From: an uncultured Psychroserpens sp.
GTDB lineage: Bacteria > Bacteroidota > Bacteroidia > Flavobacteriales > Flavobacteriaceae
DNA length: 64,000 nucleotides
NCBI RefSeq assembly: GCF_947503375.1
Contig: NZ_CANNDQ010000003.1
Location: 62,001-126,000 of the forward strand
Direction of reading: 5' to 3'
Part shown: piece by piece, positions 1 to 10,531 of the stretch
Position numbering within the stretch: the stretch's first letter is position 1
Layout: each line of letters begins with the position of its first letter
Program-made: the position numbers and the translations under genes
Notes under the pieces: model-generated
Databases searched by the model: none
What the model was told of the DNA's origin: nothing
What the model saw: only the letters and a program-made list of their open reading frames with translations

Positions 1-373
1 GATAGACGTGCTTTTAAATGCAGTATTGTTTATTATGATAGGCATGGAAATGTTGGTTTTAACATTCGAGTTAAACTATATCATTGCTGGATTATTAGCT
101 GTCCCTTTAGTACTGTTGTGTAGATATATATCTTTATGGTTGCCTATAAAGTTTTATGCTAAGAAATTACAATTTATCCCAAAGACAAATTTAATTATGA
201 CTTGGGGAGGGCTCAGAGGCGGAATTTCTATAGCTTTAGCCTTAACATTAACTCAAGAAATGCACAGAGAGTTGTTTCTTGTGATTACTTATATTATTGT
301 AGTAGTATCTATAATAGGTCAAGGGTTAACTGTAGAGCCTATAATAAAAAGGCTTACAAAAGATGCTAATTAA
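1..373 (+). CDS. Monovalent cation/proton antiporter, CPA1 family (C-terminal fragment)
   Basis: The reading frame is open from the window edge, so only the last ~123 residues are present and the true start lies upstream. The piece contains at least three hydrophobic membrane segments and the motif TWGGLRGGISIALAL, typical of the ion-translocation core near the C-terminus of CPA1-type Na+/H+ exchangers. The protein would sit in the inner membrane and exchange Na+ or K+ for protons. It ends four bases inside the convergent lipoprotein gene (370-1092), with no room for a terminator between them. There is no long cytoplasmic tail after the last membrane helix. Confidence 0.85.
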   Translation, partial: IDVLLNAVLFIMIGMEMLVLTFELNYIIAGLLAVPLVLLCRYISLWLPIKFYAKKLQFIPKTNLIMTWGGLRGGISIALALTLTQEMHRELFLVITYIIVVVSIIGQGLTVEPIIKRLTKDAN

Positions 374-1092
374 TAGACCTTTAAAAAAGAACTTACCTCT
401 TCGTATGGAATAGTGAATTCTATAATGCCTTGAGCATAAGAAGCAATTTCGTATGGGTTATAAAGTATGATTAGTCCTTCATCGCTAAAGCCTATGGTTT
501 CTGGTAATTGAAATCCTTTTCCAAAGAAAAAATCTTCCATGGGTTGATTATAATCTTTAGCTAGTACATTAGCTTTTAAACTATTTGCAATAATTTTTGA
601 AAGTGCATCAATATCATCAATTAGTCCTTCTTTTGATATCAACTGTCCTGTTGTAGGGTTAAAATTGAAAAACCTAACATTAGTGTTACCATGAGCACCT
701 CCTGTATCGACATAAGAATTTAAAGCGATGCAAATCACCTCTAGAGAGCGATAAGTAACCTCTCCATCAATTAATAACTCCCACTTCTGAGAAGAATCTG
801 GAAAATTTTTTTTGAAGGCATTGAATTCTTCATTAAATCGTTTTATAGCATCACCAACTGAGATATTTGAAAGCTCTTTTTCTTCTAAATTAGTTTGATT
901 TATGATATAGCTTTCCAGTGTTTTGTTAATAAGTTTAGCAACAGTGTCGTCGCCTATTGCTTTTGGATAATTTATTGATATTTCTGTGTCTTCTGATGCT
1001 TCAATATTGAATTCAGTAAAATCAACTTTTATGTCTTTTTTACACGAAAATGTTACGATTGCAAGAGCAAGCATAAAGATGAGTTTTTTCAA
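370..1092 (-). CDS. DUF3298/DUF4163-type lipoprotein
   Basis: This is a 240-residue predicted lipoprotein. A short signal peptide ends in a lipobox with Cys17 (TFSC), followed by lysines. The body resembles DUF4163/DUF3298 proteins (RsiV-like, found in periplasmic and sigma-regulator proteins): an N-terminal part about conserved acidic residues and NYP, then a GGAHGN motif around residues 132-137 and a C-terminal FTIPYEEV segment. The start codon is TTG at 1092; the next in-frame ATG would remove part of the signal peptide, so TTG is preferred. It is monocistronic and convergent with the antiporter gene. The specific function is unknown. Confidence 0.75.
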   Translation of the reverse strand: MKKLIFMLALAIVTFSCKKDIKVDFTEFNIEASEDTEISINYPKAIGDDTVAKLINKTLESYIINQTNLEEKELSNISVGDAIKRFNEEFNAFKKNFPDSSQKWELLIDGEVTYRSLEVICIALNSYVDTGGAHGNTNVRFFNFNPTTGQLISKEGLIDDIDALSKIIANSLKANVLAKDYNQPMEDFFFGKGFQLPETIGFSDEGLIILYNPYEIASYAQGIIEFTIPYEEVSSFLKVY

Positions 1093-1238
1093 AATTTAAG
1101 AGTTTCTGTTAAACATACAATAAAGGTATTACATACATTTGAATAGAACGAATTAAAGCTTAAATTTGTTGTCTATTACAAAAAAAACGAAATGATTTGA
1201 GTCTATGTACGACTTAGTATTTCTATAAAAATTAAAAT

Positions 1239-2378
1239 ATGAAGTTCAATACAAAAACAATACATGGTGGTCAAGAGCATGATCCAGCATATGGTTCTGT
1301 AATGCCACCAATATATCAAACATCTACTTATGCGCAATCTACACCTGGAGGTCATAAGGGCTATGAATACTCTAGAACACATAACCCAACACGAAATGCA
1401 TTAGAAAATGCTTTTGCTAGCATTGAAAATGGAAATCACGGTTTGGCATTTGGTTCAGGGCTAGCAGCAATAGATGCTGTAATAAAGTTATTAGAACCAG
1501 GCGATGAGGTGATCTCTACCAATGATTTGTATGGAGGTACGTATAGGCTTTTTACTAGTGTATTCAAGAAATTTGGTATAAACTTTCATTTTATCGGTAT
1601 GGAGAATGCTTCTAAAATTGAAAATTATGTTAATGAGAATACTAAACTAATATGGGTTGAGACACCGACTAATCCAATGATGAATATCGTTGATATAAAA
1701 GCTACTGCTGAGATTGCTAAAAAGCATAATCTATTACTTGCAGTTGATAATACATTTGCAACACCTTATTTACAGCAACCGCTAAATCTAGGAGCAGATA
1801 TTGTGATGCACTCGGCAACAAAGTATTTAGGCGGACACAGTGATCTGGTCATGGGAGCATTAGTCGTTAAAGATAAAGATCTAGCAGAGCGATTATATTT
1901 TATTCAAAATGCAAGTGGTGCAGTTTGTGGGCCTCAAGACAGTTTTTTAGCACTAAGAGGAATTAAAACACTACATATTAGAATGCAACGTCATTGTGAA
2001 AATGGGAAAGCGATTGCCGAATACCTTGCAAACCATCCAAAAATTGAAAAAGTGTATTGGCCAGGTTTCGAGAGTCACCCGAATCATACTATTGCTAAAG
2101 CACAAATGAAAGATTTTGGAGGAATGGTGTCTTTTACAACAAAAGGGAATGATTATGAAGAAGCAATAAGAATAGTAGAGAATTTAAAAATATTCACTTT
2201 GGCTGAATCATTAGGAGGTGTTGAGTCTTTAGCTGGTCATCCAGCTAGTATGACCCACGCAAGCATTCCAAAAGAAGAAAGAGAAAAAACAGGAGTTGTA
2301 GATTCTTTAATAAGACTGAGCGTTGGTATTGAGGATGAAGCAGATTTAATAGCAGATTTAAAGCAGGCGATAGGTTAA
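1239..2378 (+). CDS. metB: Trans-sulfuration PLP enzyme (cystathionine gamma-synthase/lyase family)
   Basis: The 379-residue protein is a full-length Cys/Met-metabolism PLP-dependent enzyme. The Schiff-base lysine is Lys195 in HSATKYLGGHSD, with the usual family motifs YEYSRTHNPTR near residue 43 and the PLP-binding VDNTFATPYLQ near 169. Family members make cystathionine from an activated homoserine and cysteine (MetB) or cleave it (cystathionine gamma-lyase, MccB). Sequence alone does not cleanly separate these, so the symbol is provisional. The enzyme is cytosolic. The gene stands alone and ends at a strong bidirectional terminator (2404-2439). Confidence 0.85.
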   Translation: MKFNTKTIHGGQEHDPAYGSVMPPIYQTSTYAQSTPGGHKGYEYSRTHNPTRNALENAFASIENGNHGLAFGSGLAAIDAVIKLLEPGDEVISTNDLYGGTYRLFTSVFKKFGINFHFIGMENASKIENYVNENTKLIWVETPTNPMMNIVDIKATAEIAKKHNLLLAVDNTFATPYLQQPLNLGADIVMHSATKYLGGHSDLVMGALVVKDKDLAERLYFIQNASGAVCGPQDSFLALRGIKTLHIRMQRHCENGKAIAEYLANHPKIEKVYWPGFESHPNHTIAKAQMKDFGGMVSFTTKGNDYEEAIRIVENLKIFTLAESLGGVESLAGHPASMTHASIPKEEREKTGVVDSLIRLSVGIEDEADLIADLKQAIG

Positions 2379-2403
2379 TTAATCTTATCAATCATATATA
2401 AAC

Positions 2404-2439
2404 AAAAAAAAGACCAAGTTTTCCATTTGGTCTTTTTTT
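2404..2439. terminator. Bidirectional intrinsic terminator
   Basis: A GACCAA/TTGGTC stem is flanked by an A8 run on the left and a T7 run on the right, so it can end transcription from both the trans-sulfuration gene and the convergent outer-membrane protein gene. Confidence 0.85.
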
Positions 2440-2458
2440 ATGTTTGAAAAATTAAAAA

Positions 2459-3247
2459 CTAATCTAAATAATAAATGTAGCCAAAGTTTAACCACACAAG
2501 CCAATCATTAGCTTTGTTTGAATCTAATTGGTGATCTAAGCCATCGACTAAGTTATCAAAGAAGTGCTGCCATCTCAAATCAATCATTAAATCAGATAAA
2601 GGTGTTAGCTTGTATCTAGTTCCTATACTAGCCACGACAGACCAAGTTGTTCCGCCTTCTGGATTAATAGAACCAGGTTCCCAATAAGAATAAAAATTAC
2701 TTGCATTATTAATATTCCCATCACCATAAGTTGTTGATGCTTCTGGGTTAAAAGACGTAAAATGTGCGCCTAAGCTTATATATGGTGCAAAAGAATAACT
2801 AAAGGCCTGAAAAGAACGAATGCTTTTAGGGAAGTACTCTATTTGAGTACCAATATCAAAGTTTTTAGCAATACCAGAATGTCTTCTTAAACGTTCAGCA
2901 TTTTCACTACCTCTGGAGTCATCTACCCATTTACCAAAATGGTCTAATCTAGTTCTATTCCACGAGATTTCGTTTCTAATCTTAAAGTGATCATTAAAAT
3001 AGGTGTCAGTAGAATAGCAATTACAGTCTGCTCGATATGCAAAATTAATATAATGTACAATACCAATACCAATACCAGTGTTCCCAGCATTAGTCTCAAA
3101 ATCGTTACGAACTCCAAAATCTGATTGAAAAGCAACAGGTCCAGTAATAATACCTATTTCGTGAGAAAAACCAAGTTGAGCAAAACTACAATTCATACCC
3201 ATTACAAAAACGAATATAAATGTTAATTGTTTAAAATTAAGCGTCAT
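2459..3247 (-). CDS. Outer-membrane beta-barrel-like protein (THC0290_0291-like family)
   Basis: The start is set at the ATG at 3247, because the protein then begins with a clean signal peptide (MTLNFKQLTFIFVFVMG...) ending at FAQ. A longer frame opens at 3310 but adds 21 residues ahead of the signal. The mature part of about 240 residues is rich in aromatic and Gly residues and alternating strands, consistent with an outer-membrane or periplasmic barrel. It contains a CNCY pair (AYRADCNCYSTDTYF) and ends in an aromatic strand (FGYIYYLD). It resembles the Flavobacteriaceae family named after F. psychrophilum THC0290_0291, recalled rather than searched. Function is unknown. Confidence 0.7.
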   Translation of the reverse strand: MTLNFKQLTFIFVFVMGMNCSFAQLGFSHEIGIITGPVAFQSDFGVRNDFETNAGNTGIGIGIVHYINFAYRADCNCYSTDTYFNDHFKIRNEISWNRTRLDHFGKWVDDSRGSENAERLRRHSGIAKNFDIGTQIEYFPKSIRSFQAFSYSFAPYISLGAHFTSFNPEASTTYGDGNINNASNFYSYWEPGSINPEGGTTWSVVASIGTRYKLTPLSDLMIDLRWQHFFDNLVDGLDHQLDSNKANDWLVWLNFGYIYYLD

Positions 3248-3414
3248 AGGTTTAAATTTACTGAGGGCATAGTTTGTTAACAAATATATAAAAACTGACC
3301 TAACTACCAAACAAAAGTAAAAGACCTACTTCATTTTCATATTAAATTATCATTATTTCATGAGTCTAATATTGAGAATATCAAAAAAAATATCCGTAAA
3401 TTTTAAAGATAATG

Positions 3415-3422
3415 TATCTTTG
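3415..3422 (+). promoter_or_regulatory. Candidate -7 promoter element for gdhA
   Basis: TATCTTTG matches the Bacteroidota -7 consensus TAnnTTTG. It lies 39 bases before the gdhA start. No clear -33 TTG is visible at the expected distance. Confidence 0.4.
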
Positions 3423-3458
3423 TGGTGCGAAAATCAACATTGATTATTAATAATTTAA

Positions 3459-4805
<1,347 letters not shown>

Positions 4806-4817
4806 ACAAAGTAGAAT

Positions 4818-4856
4818 AAAAAAAAGCTCCCAAAATTGTTTTTGGGAGCTTTTTTT
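4818..4856 (+). terminator. Intrinsic terminator after gdhA
   Basis: A GCTCCCAAAA stem pairs with TTTTGGGAGC across a short loop and is followed by T7. Confidence 0.85.
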
Positions 4857-4913
4857 ATGACATTATGTATGATTATTTAAATTAAGTCGTTAGTAATAAA
4901 TATATTTGATTTT

Positions 4914-7304
4914 ATGAAACAAATACTTACAGTATTATTTTTTTTAATTCTGTCTTTAAACCTTTGCGCTCAAGACTTTTCTGATTTGTGGCAAGGTCAT
5001 TTCTCTTATCTTAATATCGTAGATTTTTCTAGTGGTGAAGATATATTATATGCAGCCTCAGAAAATGCTGTATTTACTTTTGACTATAATACTAATGAAA
5101 TTACAAAGATAAGCACAATTGAGGGTTTATCTGGAGGAACTATATCAAGTATACATTATAGCGATACTTTTGACACCTTAATTATTGGTTATGATACTGG
5201 TTTAATTGATGTTGTGTTGAGTGATAATGAAGTGTTAACAGTTATAGACATATTGAATAAAGTTACAATTCCGCCTAATGAAAAGAATATTAATCATTTT
5301 AATGAACATAATGGGTTATTGTACATTTCAACAGATTACGGGATATCTGTTTACGATATAGAGCGGTTAGAGTTTGGTGATACTTATTTTATAGGAACCG
5401 GAGGCTCTCAAATTAACGTAAATCAAACTACAGTTTATAATGGGTTCATTTATGCAGCTTGTAGCCAAGGAAATGGAATAAGAAGGGCAGAACTAGCAAA
5501 TCCGAATCTTATTGATTTTAATCAATGGGCATTAGTTAGAGGAGGTAATATTATATCAGTTGAAAATGTTGACGACAATATTTATGCAGTAGCTTTTAAT
5601 AGACAAGTTTTTGAAATATTAGACAACCCACTCTCACCTATAGCTACTCTTCCATTGTTGCCAGTAGACACAAGAAGTTTTGGTTCAAATTTAATTATTA
5701 CAACTATTAATAATGTCTTTGTTTATGATAGTGAATTTAATCTTCTTGTTACAGTAGATAATAATAATGCGTTAGGAATAACATTTACAGCAGCTACGAT
5801 TAACAGTGAAGCGGAAATATTCATTGGATCTAGAGGAAAAGTTGGTCAAGGAAAACCTGGAAGAGGAATATTGAATACTACATTTAGTGACGTAACATCT
5901 TTTGAAGAGATTCATCCAAACGGACCGTTAAAAAACAATGTTTTTTCTTTAGAATCATCAGCTAATGATTTATGGGCAGTATTTGGAGGTTATTCTAGGA
6001 CATTTAGCCCAAGCGGAGGTGTCAGGCGGTCTGGAATAAGTCGCTACATAGATGAGGAGTGGAGAAATATAGTGTACGATAGTATTGCCAGCGCTGTTGA
6101 TTCTCCTGATTTCTTATCAGATATATCGATTAATCCTTTTAATACAAATCAAGTTTTTATTACATCGCATTTTTCTGGATTATTGGAATTGAATAATGAA
6201 GTTCCTACAATAATGTATACTGAAGATAACAGCACATTGACTCGATTTAATGGCTCTGTAGCTTTTGTCTCGGTTAGTACTTTTGATAGGAATGGGGCGT
6301 TATGGGTCATGAATTCTCGTACGGAAAGGCCTTTGAATAAATTTGAAAACGGACAATGGTCATCTTTTGACTTTACCTCTATTATACCCATACCACCTGC
6401 AAATTCTAATCTTGGGTTTTCATCTTTAGTAATAGACAGTAGACAAACAAAATTCATAGGAAGTTTTTCTTTTGGTTTGTTAGGGTTTAATGAAGGAAAT
6501 AACGGGCTTGATTTAGATTTTTCTGCAGGTGAGGAAAATAACTTCCCAACTCTTTATGTGACATCTCTAGCAATTGATAATAATGGGCAGTTATGGATTG
6601 GAACCGATAGAGGCTTAAGAGTTTTATTTAATCCGTCTAACTTTTTTACTAATAAAGCTGTCAATAATATTGTAATTTTAGAAGAAGGCATTCCTAAAGA
6701 GTTATTATCAAATCAGGTTATTACAGATATCGAGGTAGATGGCTCAAATAATAAATGGGTAGCCACAGCAGATGCAGGAGTTTTTTACTTTACCCCAGAT
6801 GGTCAAGAAACCATATTTCAGTTCACTACTGATAACTCTCCCTTACCGTCAAATACAATCAATGATGTTTCAATTGATCCCGACTCAGGCGTTGTTTTTA
6901 TAGCTACTACAGATGGTCTAGTCTCTTTTTCCTCAGGAGGGTCAAAGCCAAAAGACACTTTAGATGACGTATTCGTATATCCTAACCCAGTTAGACCTGA
7001 GTACAATATTTTAGGCTTTGACAATTTAAATGATATTAATAATGGAGTAAAAATTTCTGGCATTACTGAAAATGTGAATATCAAAATTACTGATATTGAA
7101 GGCAATCTTGTTGCAGAAGCACAATCTCGTGTTAATCAAAGAACATCAAGAGCAAATTATAATTTCGCTATAGATGGTGGTCTTGCAATCTGGAATGGTA
7201 AAAATTTAGCAAATAATGTAGTTGCTACTGGAGTATACCTTATACTAATTACAGATTTAGATTCGCTAGAAACCAAAGTATTAAAGTTACTTATCGTAAG
7301 ATAA
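4914..7304 (+). CDS. porZ: Type IX secretion system protein PorZ (beta-propeller with T9SS sorting domain)
   Basis: The 796-residue protein has a signal peptide ending at LCAQ, then two regions of propeller-type repeats (for example LYISTDYGISVYD, LWIGTDRGLRVLF, KWVATADAGVFYF), and a C-terminal T9SS sorting domain from about residue 690 (VFVYPNPVRPEYN to the final KVLKLLIVR). This architecture, and its place directly before recO, fits PorZ. PorZ is a surface component of the T9SS attachment complex that helps the sortase PorU supply anionic LPS to cargo proteins. The first gene of a likely operon with recO (16 bases downstream) and a TonB receptor. Confidence 0.85.
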   Translation: MKQILTVLFFLILSLNLCAQDFSDLWQGHFSYLNIVDFSSGEDILYAASENAVFTFDYNTNEITKISTIEGLSGGTISSIHYSDTFDTLIIGYDTGLIDVVLSDNEVLTVIDILNKVTIPPNEKNINHFNEHNGLLYISTDYGISVYDIERLEFGDTYFIGTGGSQINVNQTTVYNGFIYAACSQGNGIRRAELANPNLIDFNQWALVRGGNIISVENVDDNIYAVAFNRQVFEILDNPLSPIATLPLLPVDTRSFGSNLIITTINNVFVYDSEFNLLVTVDNNNALGITFTAATINSEAEIFIGSRGKVGQGKPGRGILNTTFSDVTSFEEIHPNGPLKNNVFSLESSANDLWAVFGGYSRTFSPSGGVRRSGISRYIDEEWRNIVYDSIASAVDSPDFLSDISINPFNTNQVFITSHFSGLLELNNEVPTIMYTEDNSTLTRFNGSVAFVSVSTFDRNGALWVMNSRTERPLNKFENGQWSSFDFTSIIPIPPANSNLGFSSLVIDSRQTKFIGSFSFGLLGFNEGNNGLDLDFSAGEENNFPTLYVTSLAIDNNGQLWIGTDRGLRVLFNPSNFFTNKAVNNIVILEEGIPKELLSNQVITDIEVDGSNNKWVATADAGVFYFTPDGQETIFQFTTDNSPLPSNTINDVSIDPDSGVVFIATTDGLVSFSSGGSKPKDTLDDVFVYPNPVRPEYNILGFDNLNDINNGVKISGITENVNIKITDIEGNLVAEAQSRVNQRTSRANYNFAIDGGLAIWNGKNLANNVVATGVYLILITDLDSLETKVLKLLIVR

Positions 7305-7320
7305 TTTAATGCTAAATTAA

Positions 7321-8040
7321 ATGCTAAACAAAACGCAAGTTATTGTACTATCTAAGATTAAGTATAGAGATAACGATCTCATCGTTAAATGTTTTTCTAA
7401 TACTAGAGGGATAGTTTCTTATATGTTAAGAGGTGTATTGAAAACCACTAAAGGAAATTCTAAAGCAGTTTATTTTCAATTATTATCTCAATTACAAATA
7501 GAAGAGCAATACAAAGCAAATCAATCACTTTGTTATATTAAAGAAGTAAAACTTGACTATGTATATAAAACTTTACATAGTAATGTATACAAAGGAGCTA
7601 TTGTTATGTTCATTGCTGAAGTATTGTCTGATGTTTTAAAAGAAGAAGAACAAAACAATCAATTGTACCATTACTTGCAGACAACGCTTAAGTGGTTAGA
7701 CTACAAAGATGAATTTGCTAATTTTCACTTATTATTTTTACTTAATCTAACACGTTACTTGGGGTTTTACCCTGATACTAAAAATAGTGATTATTCTCAC
7801 TTTAACCTTTCTAATGGTTTGTTTGAGCCTAAAAAACTAGATATGTATTCTATTTCAGATGATAACTTAACACTCCTAAAAGCTATGTTAGGCATAAAAT
7901 TTGATACACTACATACCATTAAGATTAGCTCAAAACAAAGGCAATCATTTTTAACCATGTTATTGTTATATTTTGAATTACATTTGGGGAATTTTAAAAA
8001 ACCCAAATCCCTTCAAGTATTTAATCAGGTATTTAACTAG
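7321..8040 (+). CDS. recO: DNA repair protein RecO
   Basis: The 239-residue protein has the RecO layout: an N-terminal OB-fold beginning with KTQVIVLSKIKYRDNDLIVKC and GIVSYMLRGV, followed by an alpha-helical C-terminal domain (LLFLLNLTRYLGFYPD near residue 140). RecO loads RecA onto SSB-coated single-stranded DNA with RecR in the RecFOR pathway. No cysteine-rich zinc motif is present in the C-terminal region. The gene is closely spaced between porZ (16 bases) and the TonB receptor gene (18 bases), so all three are probably cotranscribed. The functional link looks like operon sharing rather than a shared pathway. Confidence 0.92.
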   Translation: MLNKTQVIVLSKIKYRDNDLIVKCFSNTRGIVSYMLRGVLKTTKGNSKAVYFQLLSQLQIEEQYKANQSLCYIKEVKLDYVYKTLHSNVYKGAIVMFIAEVLSDVLKEEEQNNQLYHYLQTTLKWLDYKDEFANFHLLFLLNLTRYLGFYPDTKNSDYSHFNLSNGLFEPKKLDMYSISDDNLTLLKAMLGIKFDTLHTIKISSKQRQSFLTMLLLYFELHLGNFKKPKSLQVFNQVFN

Positions 8041-8058
8041 AGAGGCCTAAAACATTTT

Positions 8059-10473
8059 ATGAAGTTTATTAAAGTATTATTTTTTTGTTTTTGTGTTACT
8101 ATTGGTGCAAATGCTCAAGAAGTTCAGGTTATTGATGCTGATACTCAAAAGCCTGTTGCAGGCGTGTCAATCTTTAATCTTAAAAAGAATAAATCTGCTA
8201 TCACTAATTTAGATGGAAAGGCTTCATTAGATCGGTTTGATTCTAACGAAACCATCTATTTTCAAAATATACTATATTTAAAATTTTCTGCAAAAAAATC
8301 TAAAATTGCTAATACTAATTATATTGTTAGCCTACAACCAAATATTGAAGATTTAGATCAAGTTATCGTTTCTGCTTCAAAATTTCAACAAAGCAAACGT
8401 GATATTCCTCAAACAATAGTTAACATTAGTGCAGATGATATAGCATTTGCAAATCCACAAACCAGTGCCGATCTATTAGAAGGTACAGGAAATATTTTTA
8501 TACAGAAGAGTCAATTAGGAGGAGGGAGTCCAATGATAAGAGGGTTTTCAACAAACAGATTACTGATTACTGTTGATGGCGTTAGAATGAATAATGCCAC
8601 TTTTAGAGGAGGAAATCTACAAAATGTAATTTCTATTGATCCGTTTAGCATTCAAAATACTGAAATTACTTTAGGTGCAGGTTCTGTAGTTTATGGAAGT
8701 GATGCTATTGGAGGTGTAATGAGTTTTTATACACAAAAGCCTCAATTATCTTATAAAGACACATTATATTTTAATGCTAATGCCGTTACAAGATATGCTA
8801 CGGCAAATGAAGAGAAGACAGGGCATTTAGATTTTAATTTTGGATTAAAAAAATGGGCATTCTTAAGTAGTATTAGCTATACAGATTTTGACGATTTACG
8901 AATGGGTACGCATGGTCCTGATGATTATTTGCGACCAGAATATGTTGACACTATAAATGGCGAAGACATTATTGTTGCTAATGACAATCCAAAAGTTCAA
9001 ATACCTACGGGATACGATCAAATAAATTTTTTGCAAAAAATAAGATATGAACCAAAAGATAATTTGAGTTTTGACTTGGGTTTATACTACACTACAACAT
9101 CTAAATATTCTAGGTATGATAGATTAATACGTTATACAAATGATACCTTGCGCTCAGCTGAATGGAGTTATGGGCCACAACGATGGTTTATGGGTAATTT
9201 ACAAGTCACTAAGTTAAGCAGTAGTTCTAATCTTTATGACAAGATTCAGGCAACGTTTGCCTATCAAAATTTTCAAGAAAGTAGATTTGATCGAGATTTT
9301 CAGTCCAATATGAGAAATATAAGAGAAGAAGCTGTTGATGCGTATTCTCTAAATGTAGATTTTGAAAAAGAATTAAATACAAATAGTTCCATTTTTTATG
9401 GATTAGAATATATATTTAACAAGGTTACTTCTAGAGGTGAAGAAACCAATATAAATACTGACGAAACAATTCCAGCGGTGTCTAGATATCCTAATGGTTC
9501 AGACTGGCAGTCCATAGCGGCTTATGCGAGCTATAAGTATAAGCCCAATTCAAAATTTGTATTTCAATCTGGCATTAGATACAATCACATAATTGCTAAT
9601 GCAGATTTCAGTGCGAATAATGAGTTCCTAAACTTGCCATTTAATAACTCTAAAGTTAATTCTGGTGCGTTTACAGGTACAGCTGGTATTAGCTGGATAC
9701 CAAGTAAAATGATACAATGGAAACTAAACGCTTCAACAGCATTTAGGGCGCCAAATATTGATGATATTGGTAAGGTGTTTGATTCTGAACCTGGATCGGT
9801 AGTGGTACCGAATCAGGATTTAAGCCCAGAATATGCTTATGGAGGTGAATTAGCTTTAAGGCTTAACTTTAATGACGTGTTTATCGTTGATATGGCAACG
9901 TATTATACGTTTTTAGACAATGCATTGATACGTAGTGATTATACATTAAATGGAGAATCTCAAATTGAATATGATGGTGAATTAAGTAATGTTCAAGCAA
10001 TACAGAATGCTTCTAAAGAATGGATTTATGGTTTTGAAGCTGGAATCCAATACAATATTTCTAACGCACTAAAACTTACGTCTCAGTATAATGTTATTGG
10101 CGGAACAGAAGAAGATAATGGTATCGAAGTACCAGTGAGGCATATTGCTCCAAGTTTTGGGAATACACATTTAGTTTGGCATAATGAAAAGCTTCAAGTT
10201 GATGCTTTTGCAGAATATAATAATGAGTTGTCATTCAATCAGTTGGCGCCTTCAGAGCAATCTAAAGATTTTATCTATGCACTTGACCAAAATGGAAACC
10301 CTTTCTCACCATCATGGTACACTTTAAATTTAAGAACACAATACCAAATTTCTGAAGCTACTACAATTATTGCAGCCTTAGAGAATATCACAGATCAACG
10401 CTATCAAACATATTCTTCTGGTATTGCCGCTCCAGGGAGAAACCTAATAGTATCTCTTAAGTATAGTTTATAA
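8059..10473 (+). CDS. TonB-dependent receptor, heme/hemoglobin-receptor-like
   Basis: This 804-residue outer-membrane receptor has a signal peptide ending at ANAQ, a carboxypeptidase-regulatory-like domain (about residues 20-95), a plug (about 105-225, with MIRGFSTNRLLITVDGVRMN), and a C-terminal 22-strand-type barrel ending in a terminal aromatic strand (LIVSLKYSL). A FRAP box at residues 562-565 and a PNQDL motif at 584-588 resemble the FRAP/NPNL signature of heme receptors, but no histidine lies between them. Uptake of heme or another iron source is therefore an inference. It is the last gene of the porZ-recO unit and ends at a terminator. Confidence 0.85.
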   Translation: MKFIKVLFFCFCVTIGANAQEVQVIDADTQKPVAGVSIFNLKKNKSAITNLDGKASLDRFDSNETIYFQNILYLKFSAKKSKIANTNYIVSLQPNIEDLDQVIVSASKFQQSKRDIPQTIVNISADDIAFANPQTSADLLEGTGNIFIQKSQLGGGSPMIRGFSTNRLLITVDGVRMNNATFRGGNLQNVISIDPFSIQNTEITLGAGSVVYGSDAIGGVMSFYTQKPQLSYKDTLYFNANAVTRYATANEEKTGHLDFNFGLKKWAFLSSISYTDFDDLRMGTHGPDDYLRPEYVDTINGEDIIVANDNPKVQIPTGYDQINFLQKIRYEPKDNLSFDLGLYYTTTSKYSRYDRLIRYTNDTLRSAEWSYGPQRWFMGNLQVTKLSSSSNLYDKIQATFAYQNFQESRFDRDFQSNMRNIREEAVDAYSLNVDFEKELNTNSSIFYGLEYIFNKVTSRGEETNINTDETIPAVSRYPNGSDWQSIAAYASYKYKPNSKFVFQSGIRYNHIIANADFSANNEFLNLPFNNSKVNSGAFTGTAGISWIPSKMIQWKLNASTAFRAPNIDDIGKVFDSEPGSVVVPNQDLSPEYAYGGELALRLNFNDVFIVDMATYYTFLDNALIRSDYTLNGESQIEYDGELSNVQAIQNASKEWIYGFEAGIQYNISNALKLTSQYNVIGGTEEDNGIEVPVRHIAPSFGNTHLVWHNEKLQVDAFAEYNNELSFNQLAPSEQSKDFIYALDQNGNPFSPSWYTLNLRTQYQISEATTIIAALENITDQRYQTYSSGIAAPGRNLIVSLKYSL

Positions 10474-10477
10474 AATT

Positions 10478-10514
10478 AAAAAGCTCCAGATCTTTTTATG
10501 ATCTGGAGCTTTTT
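10478..10514. terminator. Bidirectional intrinsic terminator
   Basis: AGCTCCAGAT pairs with ATCTGGAGCT, with A and T runs on either side. It serves the plus-strand TonB receptor gene and the convergent giant T9SS protein gene. Confidence 0.85.
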
Positions 10515-10531
10515 AAATAGTGTCATATTTT

